This document shows, one piece after another, positions 31,285 through 42,102 of a stretch of 64,000 bases of DNA. The DNA is from Puccinellia tenuiflora (lineage: Eukaryota > Streptophyta > Magnoliopsida > Poales > Poaceae): contig QRDG01000402.1 in the NCBI GenBank assembly GCA_012064385.1, positions 443,335 to 507,334 on the forward strand, given 5' to 3'. The number at the start of each line of letters is the position of its first letter. Positions within the stretch are counted from its first letter, which is position 1. The notes under the pieces are model-generated. The model was not told the origin of the DNA, ran no database searches, and worked only from the letters and a program-made list of their open reading frames with translations. The position numbers and the translations under genes were made by a program.

Positions 31285-32905
31285 ATGAACTGCGAGACCT
31301 GCCATCTGAATGAACTGGTCAGATCCAATCCGATCCCCCCTTCTCCCCGTGCCCTAATTTGTTCCTACATGCTCTAAATATGGTCTTGTTGGTTGCGTGG
31401 GTAGGAGCTGGAGCCTCCGGAGATCAAAGATGTGCTGCGATGTAAGTTTTGTTTTCTTCCTCCTGTTTCGATTTACTTGTTTCATGCTTTTGCTTTCGAA
31501 AATTTATCTTTTTTTGTCCCCCTCCATGTTCAGTTTGATACTACTATCTATGTTAGTCAATCCACAGTTTGTTAATGCTCGGTTAGTCAACCCACTGGTG
31601 TCGGAGATTGATTTCCTATGCTCTTTGTTTATATATGTCTTTTCTTGACGGACCAATTATGAAACACGGATGCTACTTTTTTTTGTGTGTGTGCTTCTCC
31701 TTACTGTGAATATCCTTGATGAATATGTTGCAGGCATTCTGCATACGATATTCTTTCATCGAACTCTTACTCTTGTTCGGCCCAAAGATGTTGACTGTGA
31801 CCTCTTTGAGATCACCTATGTGAGTATTACTTGCCCCGGAAAAGAAACTATGTGACTATTACTTTCTTATTACTGAATGAGCTATAATATAGTTCTATTT
31901 CCTCCATATATTTGGTGTTACTTGGTTCCAGTTTATATGCTGGTGTGCTGATATTTGTTACCTGCTCCAACTAAAATGTTCTTTGTGTGTGTTTGTGGCC
32001 AGGTGCAATGTGGACTTGCAGAATTAGAAAAGGAGGTCGATGAAAAGATCAACCAGTTCATTGCTTGGGCAGAAAAGCATCCAAATCGGAGAAGCCAGGT
32101 AGTTCGTTATGGTAAACAGCAAGTTGTGCAATTTGCACATTTATGTGATTTTCATTTTAATACATGGTAGCTTTAATACATCAGGTGTGCCTCTCGTTCT
32201 TTGATGAAAAGAATAAGCACCCAGGCTGGTTCAGCAACAAGACTGAGAGGATTTACTGGGAACAATGGTTCATCAATTTACATGTCATAAGCCCTAAAGG
32301 ACATAGCAAATCACGTGGCTCCAAAGCACCAACAAATACTAAAGGTATTTGCGTTTCTAAGGTCATTTTCATGGCTCCTTGCTAGGGCTCAAACCCAGGT
32401 CGAGGGTGCGTGTCTCCTCCACTCAGGACTTATAGGAGTAGTTTTGCTAATTCTGTCATATTCACGATAAGCAGGTATAATAAAACTTGTTAACTTGTGA
32501 TGCTATGTGCCCTCAGGACAAGCATTAGAAGAGGGCAGCTCAAGCTCAAGACGTGATGCGCTGGGCTTGCTGATCCAAGATGTCATGTTCCAGATCATAA
32601 ACTATGCCAATGAGAAAAAAGACCATATTCCTCCAATCTCTGACAGGATATTCAATCATGAGATTTTAATCCCCAGGTGAGTTTTAGTTTTGTACATGAA
32701 AATATGCAGTGTATTTAAAGTGGGCAGCCTCCTTGGATAGATAGCATGTGGCAGTTGGTTGAGGATGATTCATCAGTATCTGAATCTCCAGGTGACACCT
32801 TTTCCTTGGACGTGTGTTGACAGCTCTTCTGACTCTGTATTCGGGTGGAACGCCGACGTTCTCCGGAGAGCGCTGAGTAGTGGACATTCGTACTCACTGA
32901 ACTGA
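31285..32905 (+). CDS. ATG101: Autophagy-related protein 101
   Basis: Seven exons close in phase: 31285-31317, 31405-31441, 31734-31819, 32003-32098, 32185-32344, 32517-32676 and 32824-32905, giving 217 residues, the usual ATG101 length. The protein opens MNCETCHLNELELEPPEIK, then LRCILHTIFFHRTL, RPKDVDCDLFEITYVQCG, an Ile/Phe-rich helix (EKINQFIAWAEKHPN), ERIYWEQWFINLHV, a short Ser/Lys-rich linker, FQIINYANEKKDHIPPI, and ends IPSSSDSVFGW and SGHSYSLN. This is the HORMA-fold DUF1649 family. ATG101 binds ATG13 in the ATG1 kinase complex and is needed to start autophagosome formation in the cytosol. No lesions were seen. A Stowaway MITE lies 180 bp past the stop. Confidence 0.95.
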
Positions 32906-33933
32906 AGGTCTTTGTTGGAAACTGCACAAAACGGGCGCAGATGTGGATGTGGGTGTGCTTGGGTTGTGTTGAGGAGGCCATCCGTCAGAGCTGATTCATG
33001 GAAGCCAGTGTTTATGTGTACAGAATAATAGTGTAGAATGGCAGACCTGACTCTGTTGCCAATGTAAGCACCATGTGGTTCCTAGTACTTCCTCTGTTCC
33101 AAAATATAGGACGTTTTAGCAAGCTGTTTTAGCTAGTTAAAACGTCTTATATTATGGAATGGAGGGAGTACTTGTTTAGCTGTAAATATTACTCTTGACA
33201 ATCTGTGACCAATAATATTATGTTCCGTTGGAAGTTATGCTGATGAATGTGTCTTACGGATGTCAGCGTTTATTCACGAGGAAGAAAACTGGAGCAGGGG
33301 GCTGTTTCGATTGTATCGATTTGCTTTTTTTTTTTGTTTGTTTCGAGATGGAGAAATGCAGTTATCATCATCCTGTTTTGGTTGCGTATGACTCAGGAGC
33401 CAGATTACAAGTTTAAACACTTCAAAGTTTAAACGCGTCTAGAATCGAGATAGAACAGTACAGGAATAGCTCAAGTGTCAACAACAACAAACATCATCAT
33501 ACGGATAATTAGATTTGTTCTATCCTCTACAGTCATCAACAAATCTAAAGAATAGTATGATAAAGATATATTCTGACATTGTCATGCATGCACATGAATT
33601 TTACTCCATTCACAAAAATAATAATATGAATTTTACTCTGATGCCAACAGCAGAAAGTCAGGAAAACTGGAGAATTATGCGACCAATGATCAGAAAAAGA
33701 AAACAGAGCGTGTAAATTAACTCCAGTTAGTAGTGGATGTGACAGAATATCAGAAATCACAACTGCATATCTACAGATTTAGTTTTCAAGATACCCAAAA
33801 GCGCTACAAGAATATAACAGTAAGTCAACACTGACTACTGGAGACAACAGATGCACAGAGCACTAGTTTAAACTCAGCAATGTTTCACACGAAATCACAA
33901 ATTCACAACTTCTACTGCTAAGACGAACACAAC
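32906..33933. other. ATG101 3' flank, with one MITE and otherwise nothing seen
   Basis: AT-rich 3' region. Apart from the Stowaway MITE at 33088-33168 I see no feature until the LTR-like block at about 33934. Confidence 0.4.
33088..33168. mobile_element. Stowaway MITE
   Basis: An 81-bp element starting CTTCCTCTGTTCCAAAATAT and ending ATGGAATGGAGGGAG, flanked by TA on both sides. The arms pair through ATAGGACGTTTTA against TAAAACGTCTTAT. Confidence 0.9.
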
Positions 33934-34471
33934 TGTGTTGGGGGTTCCCTCTCTATTCTCTTTTCTCTCTGTTCTCTCTTGAGCCAATGAAGACAACATG
34001 GGACTAGAACTAGAGAGGAGCACACTAGTTTCAGGCAACATATGCCTTCCTTTTCTATTAGATTTTGCAGCAACGAATGCTACACTACACGGGCAACGAA
34101 TGCCTACAAGCTTGGCAACCTATGCTCGCCCTCAGCAACCTATGCTAGGACATTGGCTTGCAACTTGCTTTCCCTCAGCAACCTATGCTAGGACCTTACA
34201 GGAGCAGCAACTAATGCTCTCCAACTCTCTTACTTTTCATACATGGGGTGCCTCTCTTTATATAGAGGGTTCAAGGCTGGTGCTACAGCATTCTAGAGCC
34301 TTCTACCGCTCTCTACTGAGCTACCCTATCTTCCAGCCTAAGAATTACATATAAATAGTAGTCTAGAACATACTAGCACCTACTAACTTAACTCCTAAGC
34401 AAGGATAGCTCTCACACAACCTATGTGTGTTCACACTATACTCTGCACACAACCTATATGTGCAGTTTACA
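33934..34471 (-). mobile_element. Possible solo LTR in the 3' flank of the SPT16 pseudogene
   Basis: The block runs TGTGTTGGGGGTTCC ... TGCAGTTTACA, so it has TG/CA ends. It holds a TATA-like CTTTATATAGAGG near 34256-34268 and a repeated word, CAGCAACCTATGCTAGGAC. There is no internal coding domain and no matching 5-bp flanking duplication. Orientation is judged from the TATA position and is uncertain. Confidence 0.4.
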
Positions 34472-34509
34472 CCATGAAAAGATTAAATCAGGCCAACAAA
34501 CTGTAGCCT

Positions 34510-36623
34510 TCAGTTGGCACGATGCCTCTTCTGGGGAACACCCTTTGAGTGATGTAGATTCAAATGTCGTTTTTCTTTCTCCCTCCGCCGCTGCCTCTCG
34601 TTTTCGCTGTCATATTCACTGCCCATCTCCATGTCAGCATCCCTTGCCTTGCGCTCCATCTCGTCCCATGACTCGGCGCCATCATCATCATCTGAACCAG
34701 CCAAGGGAACCTCATCCTCACCAGAATCCACCACTGATTCGCTGTCGCTGTCTTTGTCATCCGATTCTGAGCCCGACTCTGAATCAGATGGTTCGTACTT
34801 CTCATCCTCTGTCTCGGTATTCTCTAAATCTGAGTCACTAGCATCTGGATTCAAGAATTCCCACCTGTCATTCTGTCAGAATCTGGATGGTCCAGAGTTT
34901 TGAGGACCTGGCGCCAGTTAAGGTTCAATTTTGATTCATAGTACTTCATGTTGATATCATTAAGCCAATCTTTGATCTTGTCAAGAGATGTCATTGGAAT
35001 GACTTCTATGCGCATGACATCTCGCTTTAAATCTTGAAATACAAATACCATGTCGAAGGATTTCTGCCCCAGGGCCACCCTTTCCAAGCATAAAATCTCG
35101 ACCTCCCTCAACGGAATTACAAGGAATGGTGATTCAACAAACTGTACTAGGCAACTTGGAGTAGGAACGATAAAACATGTTGTTCTGCCATGGACTCCAT
35201 TGAAGCCAAGCTTCTGTGATGGGGTTTCAAAATGTAAGCGGAGCTGATCAAATATTGGCTGGGACCAGACGGAAACAACCCTTTTCACAAACAGCTCAAA
35301 CTGTCCATTTATTTCCTTCCGCCGTGCCCTTTCACGCTGCTCTTCCTCAATCTCATCAGGATCCCATGCTGATCGTCATTTAAGACCAACCGAATCCACA
35401 ACATCCATCACTTCATTGAAGAACTGCACATCCCTATCTTCTTGTTGCCCACCATGATCTCATTGTACAGATGGAAGTGGAACAGCGTTATCATGTCTCT
35501 CTCTGCTGGCTGGAAGAAGGCATGCTTTATGTTGCTGAACATAATATCCACCTTTTGAGATTTAGATACAGAATATTGAAAACCATTGATATGGGCCACC
35601 AAAGTTCCAGGGACCTTCCGCCCACGGCCAGCAAATGATGGCCGTATCCACAGATCAGGAAACTGAATCCTATCCCTCCTCATTCCATCACACAGTTGAA
35701 GCCTTTCCTAACTAACCAAACTCGCTCTTCTAGCTCTTTAAGTGACTCCTTTTTGAAGAAGCTTCACCGATTTAATAACCTCATCAGCATGACTTCTGTC
35801 TTTGGAAAGGAAGGTGACTGCTTTCAAGAAAATGAAGTTCTGCAAGTGGGGGTCATGAAGACTGGAAGCAGTGCCAGGGACATTAAATGTAATGATGACA
35901 TAAACTCCTCTGTTTCTATCCCCATGGATATCCACTTTTTTTACGGTACAAACATGAAAGGGAACAGTAACTCCACATATCGGTAACAGGATAGCCTCAT
36001 TCTGTTTGTCCACCTGAATCTCCAGTCGATTGGAACCAGGCATGTCACTTTCACTCCTGTATGCAACCAGTTCGTCCATAGCTCTGGAACGGCTATGTCC
36101 CTCCAACAACTTATGATCGACAACACCACTTCTCATTGCTGCTTCATTAGTTTTGTTCTTTAAGATTTCTGACTAGAGCTGTTTCCTAAGGTCCTCCTTA
36201 GGTGTCCTGGTACGGGATCGTAAATTTTCTCTCAATGGGAGCATCAACTCTGGTTTCAGCACAGGTTTAACTGGGACCATAACCTCTGCTTTAAGAGCTG
36301 GTTTCATAGAAGGTAATCCTGCATTTTCCTCATCAAATGAATAGAAGGCATCAACATCAGCCTTAGAGACAAAAGCTGTCAAGACTTCTGGATTTTCCTT
36401 GCAGATCAGAACAGTGTCAGCCAGCCATAGAGAGAATTCCTTGGTCTTGTCATTGTTTGTCTTGTCACCGTTGGTTTTTTCTACCAGGTTATGGAAACCA
36501 AGTGAAACATTAAAGATCATCCCATCCTTTAGTATCCGGTCATTTTTCTCACTCAAGGAAAGCCATGTTTCGCGGAACTCGATACCAATTCCTGCTCCAG
36601 CTGACTTGGTAAGGAAAGGAAGA
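34510..36623 (-). pseudogene. SPT16: SPT16 (FACT complex subunit) pseudogene, 3' part
   Basis: Minus-strand reading gives, in order: the end of the peptidase-like domain (LSEKNDRILKDGMIFNVSLG), a linker, the middle domain (DLWIRPSFAGRGRKVPGTL, FSNIKHAFFQPAERDMITL), the histone-binding PH region (LERVALGQKSFDMVFVF, YYESKLNLNWR) and the acidic tail (SDSESGSESDDKDSDSES). SPT16 is a histone chaperone of FACT. Breaks: in-frame stops at 36173-36175, 35738-35740, 35708-35710 and 35376-35378, and frameshifts near 35440 and 34865. Several stops fit single-base changes. The copy has no introns in this part, but plant SPT16 coding regions are often intronless, so retrocopy origin cannot be claimed. Confidence 0.93.
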
Positions 36624-39600
36624 TGTAACGCCCCAAGATCGGTACTATGCAGACTTTAGCGTTCCAGCCAAATCCGCATAATAACGATCCTAAAGGACGC
36701 CCACCAGGCATAACGTGCACGTCGCAACACACACGTTATGCGGGTGGAATTGTGATAACATTACAATAGTTCTCGATGGAACCCAGAAACCAACATATAT
36801 ACAACAACGACTCACCGAGTCAAGAACAAAGATACAATACAAAGATCCAAAATAACAACGGAAGCGAAATAGCGTCCGACTACGGATAAGAATACAAATT
36901 GGACTAAGAGTCCTGAAGATAAACGAAGGCACCATATCCCTGCCCAGGCCAAGCCGGAGGGATTCCCAAGCTAACATCGTCAGACTTCAAACCTGTCGGC
37001 TGCATTGGAATAGCAGCCCCGAAGGGGTCAGTACTATAAACAGTACTGGCAAGTAATACTCACAAGATATCAAAGCTGGAATTCCGGGGGAAGAGGGTTA
37101 GCGATTGAGGCGGCGGCAAGCAGCACTAACAACTTATAGAGACACGCTACTGGGGGAATAGCAGCCCCGAAGGGGTCAGTACTATAAACAGTACTGGCAA
37201 GTACTATAAACAGTACTGGCAAGTAATACTCACAAGATATCAAAGCTGGAATTCCGGGGGAAGAGGGTTAGCGATTGAGGCGGCGGCAAGCAGCACTAAC
37301 AACTTATAGAGACACGCTACAACTTTCGTCTAAAAGAGACAAGGTAAGAGAGCGCATAAGAAAAACAACTATACTACTCTCCACATCAAAAACCCGCCCA
37401 AGTATTACTCCCTCGATCAACCACCCACGAGGAAGCAATCAGGGCAACTCACACGGTGGACAAGTTTTATGGGTTATTATTCAAGTAATCTATCTTACTA
37501 GTCAAGTTATAATCATTAGGTGCAAGTTGTCTATGATCTCTTTAGCCAGCGCATTTCACCAAGTCGTCCATAACCGCGGACACGGCTTTTCGAAAATATT
37601 TCACCCTGCAGGGATGCACCAATGAACCCACACGCATCGAAACACTCACTTAGAGGTGTACCGGTGGAGCGTTCGACGCAATACTTCCCTTCTCTACAAA
37701 CAAGTCCAGGGAGCCACCTAGCTAGGTCTGATCCACCTTGAGAGTCCGGCCAAAGCTTCGAGGTGGGCCTAACCGGTGTGAGGACGGTGTCGGGAGGAAC
37801 ACTCATACGATTGCCCTCCGTCCACATGCGGTAAACGCCACGTGCCGCAAGCCCTACCGTAAGTAACCACGTAACCATCATCATCTTACCTTCACATCAT
37901 CATCGTAATATGCGCGCAAATGGAAACACCCGAACTAAGTTGTGGCTCCTGGACAGGTTTGAGGATCCGGTAATAGATTGCAGGGAGGCCCATAGAACTC
38001 CCACATGTGGTTAGTGCGCTCAGTCTTGGATCAGCGGAAAAGAACTCGGGTCCTAGGCGACACTAGCAGAACAGAACACCACGATTGGCCTTCCGTCGAT
38101 GCCTTATCATTATTATATTATTCCCATCGCAACAGAAAGTAAAGATTACCATTTTAGTTGAGCCTAGCTATCATGTTAAGAACAAGACTAGATAAAGAGA
38201 TAACAGGACTCAAGCAAAGCACCTAAGCATGCACTACGACTCGCAAGGCTAACAAGGTAAACAAGCAACAGGGTAATAGGATGTGGAGGTGAGGCTATAT
38301 CATGGCTGCCAGGTAAACATGTAAATAGGATCGGGACACAAGCATCGTGACATAAGGCTAGCAAGGAACAAAAGATAGGACGAGTGAGAGACAGAAAACA
38401 AGCAAAGATAGCGAGGGAGTATCACTTGCCTGCAATTCGGTAGAGGTAGCAGAACCTGTCGTTGCTCACATCAACTCAACATCCTATTCCGAAGAAGCAA
38501 TGAACACTGGGCAACGGAAAAGATGCATTTTACTACTACGGCAAAAGAATCGGCATGTTGATGACATGATGCATGACAAGTTAAAGATGATCCAATTTTA
38601 TTCCCTAACACATGGCAAATCATTTTAAATGGGATCGGTGCACAATATAGATGCACCGGACAAACCCCATAATTAAATTGATTTAATTCGACTAAATGGA
38701 TAAAGGTGCGATGTTAATTAAGCATGCATGATTTTATAAGATACGCATATAGGGTATAAGGTTAGGGTTGGGGTCACACATTGGATTGGAGAATCTTCGG
38801 ATTCGAAGAGGAAGTAGTCGACGTAGTCGAGGTAGTCGTTCCGTAGTCGATGTCGTGGAAGTAGTCGAAGTAGTCATCCCGATTGAAGAAGTCGAGGTAG
38901 TCAACGTCGTGGAAGTAGTCGTACTCGGGTCGTCGTCATCGTGGCGGACCTTGGCGTTCCGGGCTTCGGGGTCAACGGGGTCCGGGGTGTCGGGGTACTC
39001 GGTATCGGAGAACTTGGCGGGTTCCGGTCGGGGTAGATCTTGACGTGTCCATGGACACCTTGGCATCGGGAACTGAATCGGGAAACACGGCACGGAGGCG
39101 GGGAACGACGGGAACGTCCGGGAACGGAAACGGGAAACTTTCCCGTCAGGAAACAGATATCGGGAAACGTCGGGGAACCGTCGGGAACAGAAAAACGGGG
39201 AACGACCGTCGGGAACCGGCTCCAGGAACGGCGACATGGAGACAGAGACGTCTGGAACGGGACAAGGAACGAGGATAGAAGCACCGGGGATGGACGGAGG
39301 AAGCCGTCGGCAGCTGCTGCTGCTCCCGTAGGTTACCAGGAGAGACAAGCGACAGAGGAGGAGCAGCCAGCACGGAAGCAGAGAAGGGGGCGCCGACGTG
39401 AAGGAAGGGGCGGCCGCGGCGGAGAGGAGGCGGAGCAGCATGGCGGCCGGTGGCCGGCGGCGCGGTCGGGGCAGAGGAGAGCCGGCGGCGGGCTCAGCTG
39501 GAGGCGGACGAGGTCGGGGCGGCCGTGGCCGGCGGTGCGTTGCAGGAGACGAGCACGGGAGGACGCGTGAGGAGGACATCCGTGGCGAGCTCGGGCGCGA

Positions 39601-40509
39601 GGCAGAGGAGGGGGAAGGCGGGCCTGGCCGGAGGGGAAACCGGCGGTGGAGGAAGGTGGAGGTCGCCGGCTCGGGAGGAGAAGGGGAGCAGCGCGGGAAG
39701 GGGAGCCGGAGGGGAGAGGAAAAGGAGGAGCACCGGGGAAGGAGATCGAGCTAGGGTGAGAGGAAGAGAGCGGCGCGGTTGGAGGGGCTCGGGTGCGGGG
39801 GAGGAGGTGGAGGAGCAGGCCACGGTGGAGAGGGCCGGCCGGCTAGAGGAGCAAGGAGGAGAGGAGCATGCGGGGTGAGAGAAGGGGACGGGGGCGAGGT
39901 GGAGAAGAGCAAGGGGAGGAGAGAGGAGCACGGCCGAGAAGAGAGAAGGGGGTGGCCGAAGGCAGACATCGGCGACGGGGAAGCCAGCTCGGGGAGAAGA
40001 GGAAGGATGCGGAGGAGGGGTGGTGCGGGTGCGGGTGGCCACGGGAGGAAGAAGAAAGGAGATAAGGGGAGAGAGGAAAAAGGGAAAAAAGAAAAAGAGA
40101 AAAGGACCCAATTGCAAAATCCAGGGGCCTGTTTGCAGGTGGGAGGGTCTGTTTGTGAAAAGAGGAAAAGAGAGGAGGGTGGCTGCAAGAGGCAGGGGGT
40201 AGGAACAGAAAAAGACCAGGGGAACCCTAGGGTTTGCAGGTTAGGTGGGCTTGGGCCAGGTTTTGGGCTACTCTCTCGCAATTCTCAAAACATTTTATTT
40301 TGCAAAACAATTTTGGCAATTAATTTTAGAAAACGGAGACGACTGTCTCGGTACAACTTTTCTGACAATTTTAGCAAAATATAATAGGGTTTTAATAAAA
40401 ATAGTTTTTGTTGCCAAAAATATGCGATGCGCATGATGCTGATGTCATGATGATGCAAAAACAAAACAAACAAAAACATCTAATTTGTGGAAAACCCCGA
40501 GACATTACA
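36624..40509 (-). mobile_element. 3.9-kb solo-LTR-like element with GAAGA duplication
   Basis: TGTAACGCCCC ... GACATTACA is bounded by GAAGA at 36619-36623 and 40510-40514, the 5-bp duplication of an LTR element. It splits the SPT16 pseudogene exactly: removing the element and one GAAGA restores the reading frame across the junction. There is no gag or pol domain and no second LTR, so it is best read as one very long LTR, in the size range of long Triticeae LTRs such as Sukkula (family not established). It contains a 148-bp tandem duplication (about 37010-37320), a GTAGTCGA-type microrepeat (38810-38930) and a GA-rich tract (39040-40220) that creates long meaningless frames on both strands. 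Confidence 0.8.
37010..37320. repeat. Tandem duplication inside the solo LTR
   Basis: AATAGCAGCCCCGAAGGGGT begins both units (about 37010 and 37158), and both run to GAGACACGCTAC. The second unit has an extra internal repeat of GTACTATAAACAGTACTGGC. Identity is very high, so the duplication is younger than the LTR itself. Confidence 0.85.
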
Positions 40510-40514
40510 GAAGA

Positions 40515-41130
40515 AGTCCGGGAGCTTTGTCCCTGACCACAGCAACTGCAGCCTGGTAACTGGAACTAACCTTGCTACCTGGTGTCAAAGCAGCTATAGC
40601 AGCATCATGCGCTTGACGGAGGACATTATATGCATTACATTTTTCTGTAGTACAATCAATCAGGAAGGTTCTTGCGACATTTGAGCAGTAACCACTGTAC
40701 TTGCCACCCAAAGCGCAGATAATGACACTTCCAGAATCGTAGTACAGATTATCATCATTGCTAAAAGCAGCTGGCCTAAGGTCATACTTGACTCCACTTT
40801 GAAAAATAGGAGGGTAGCATATGTCAATATTTTCTGCCTTTAGTTTAACATCTATATTTATTGGAGAAAGTAGTATCTTCTCTGTCATAACCATCAGCTT
40901 TGAATGTGTTACCTTCCTTTCATCAACTATTATCTTCTCCACCTTTGGAACTACATACTTCCGCATAACGGATGCAGCTAAATATGCAGCCTTTTTCACA
41001 TATATAATCTCGGTAACATCTTTGACAGCAAGAAGGTCAGAGATGCCACTTGACACATCAAAAAGCTTTAACCTTGATCCATGCAGTTTTTCAGACCATG
41101 CTTCAAGAACGAGTTGATAGCGTAGAACTA
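40515..41130 (-). pseudogene. SPT16: SPT16 pseudogene, 5' part (N-terminally truncated)
   Basis: The minus strand encodes the peptidase-like domain of SPT16: LVLEAWSEKLHGSRLKLFDV, AVKDVTEIIYVKKAAYLAA, KAENIDICYPPIFQSGVKYD, YYDSGSVIICALGGKYSGYC and SNVARTFLIDC. It runs on to AVAVVRDKAPGLL, where the LTR interrupts it. Homology stops near 41130; the roughly 160-170 N-terminal residues normally present are absent and replaced by unrelated repeat-like sequence. This half is open, unlike the 3' part. Confidence 0.93.
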
Positions 41131-41600
41131 CCACTTTTCTGCTCAAAGTTCGGAAAACTACCACTTTTGGTTTGAATTACAAAAAACTATCACATTTTGC
41201 TCGGCCGTTCGCAATAAACACTGATCGCGTATTTACAGCGAATTAACAGCGAAACTGACAGTGAGTCCCACTTGTCAGTCAAAAAAATTAAAAAAACTGA
41301 GAAAAGAAATGTTGTGTGAGGTGGACTGTGGGCCCCACTTATCAGCTGAATAAAAAATCAGAAAAGAAACACTACCAGGGGCAAAGCAACAGCAGTAGGG
41401 GATGGCGCCGGCGCCGCCGTCCGACCGGCCGCCAACTCCTCGCCTCCGCCTCCGCCTCCCTTCTGCCCTGGCTGCTCACCACGCGGCGGCGTCCGCTGCT
41501 CCGATGAAGGGCGAGAAACTGAAGACGAGGTGGCGAAAACGAGGAAGCACGACGGCGTTGGCATGAACTGGACGCACGTCGCGTTCTGTCATGAACGTCG
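41131..41600. other. Repeat-like intergenic sequence
   Basis: Starts with repeated ACTACCACTTTT words (41125-41170), then AT-rich and GC-rich sequence with no supported gene. A 68-residue minus-strand frame has no recognised domain. Confidence 0.35.
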
Positions 41601-42060
41601 CGCCGCTGGCCACCCGCTCGCCTGCTCGCCCCACCCGCGTGCCCGCGCCTCCTCGCCGCCGTCAGCGCGCCCGCGCGCCCGCACGCCCGCGCCTACTCCC
41701 GCCGCCCGCACGCCCGCGCCTGCTCCCTCCGCCCACACGCCCGCGCGGCTGTTCCCGCCACCCGCGTGCCCGCACGCCCGCGCCGCTCGCCTGCTCACCG
41801 CTGCCCGCGCGCCCGCACGCCCGCCGCCCGCACATGCGCGCCCGCGCGGCTGCTCCCTTCGCCCGCACTCCCGCGCCTGCTCCCGCCGCCCGCACGACTG
41901 CGCTTGCTTGCCTGCTCGCCGCCGCCCGCGCGACCGCTCGTCGTCGTCACCTGCACCTGCGCGGCTGCTCCCTCCGCCCGCGCGCCTGCACCTGCGCTTC
42001 TGCGCGCCTGCTCGCCTGTAGTTCCTCGCCGCCGAGTGCGTCGCTCGCTGGTACGCCGCG
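41600..42060. repeat. GC-rich degenerate tandem repeat
   Basis: Variants of GCCCGCACGCCCGCGCCTGC and TCCCGCCGCC recur throughout about 450 bp, at roughly 25-35 bp steps. Every frame on both strands is therefore open and reads as Pro/Arg/Ala-rich or Gly/Arg-rich peptide, none of which I take as protein. It abuts the truncated Copia-type LTR. Confidence 0.75.
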
Positions 42061-42102
42061 CGCCCGCCTACTTGCTGGCCGCGCCGTGCTGGCTGCACTA
42101 TC

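Noticed and set aside
34510..36623. A functional SPT16 gene
   Set aside because: Four in-frame stops, two frameshifts, a missing N-terminus and an LTR in the coding region.
38734..40384. Long frames of up to 281 residues in the solo LTR
   Set aside because: They come from GA-rich or CT-rich low-complexity sequence that is open on both strands; no domain is visible.
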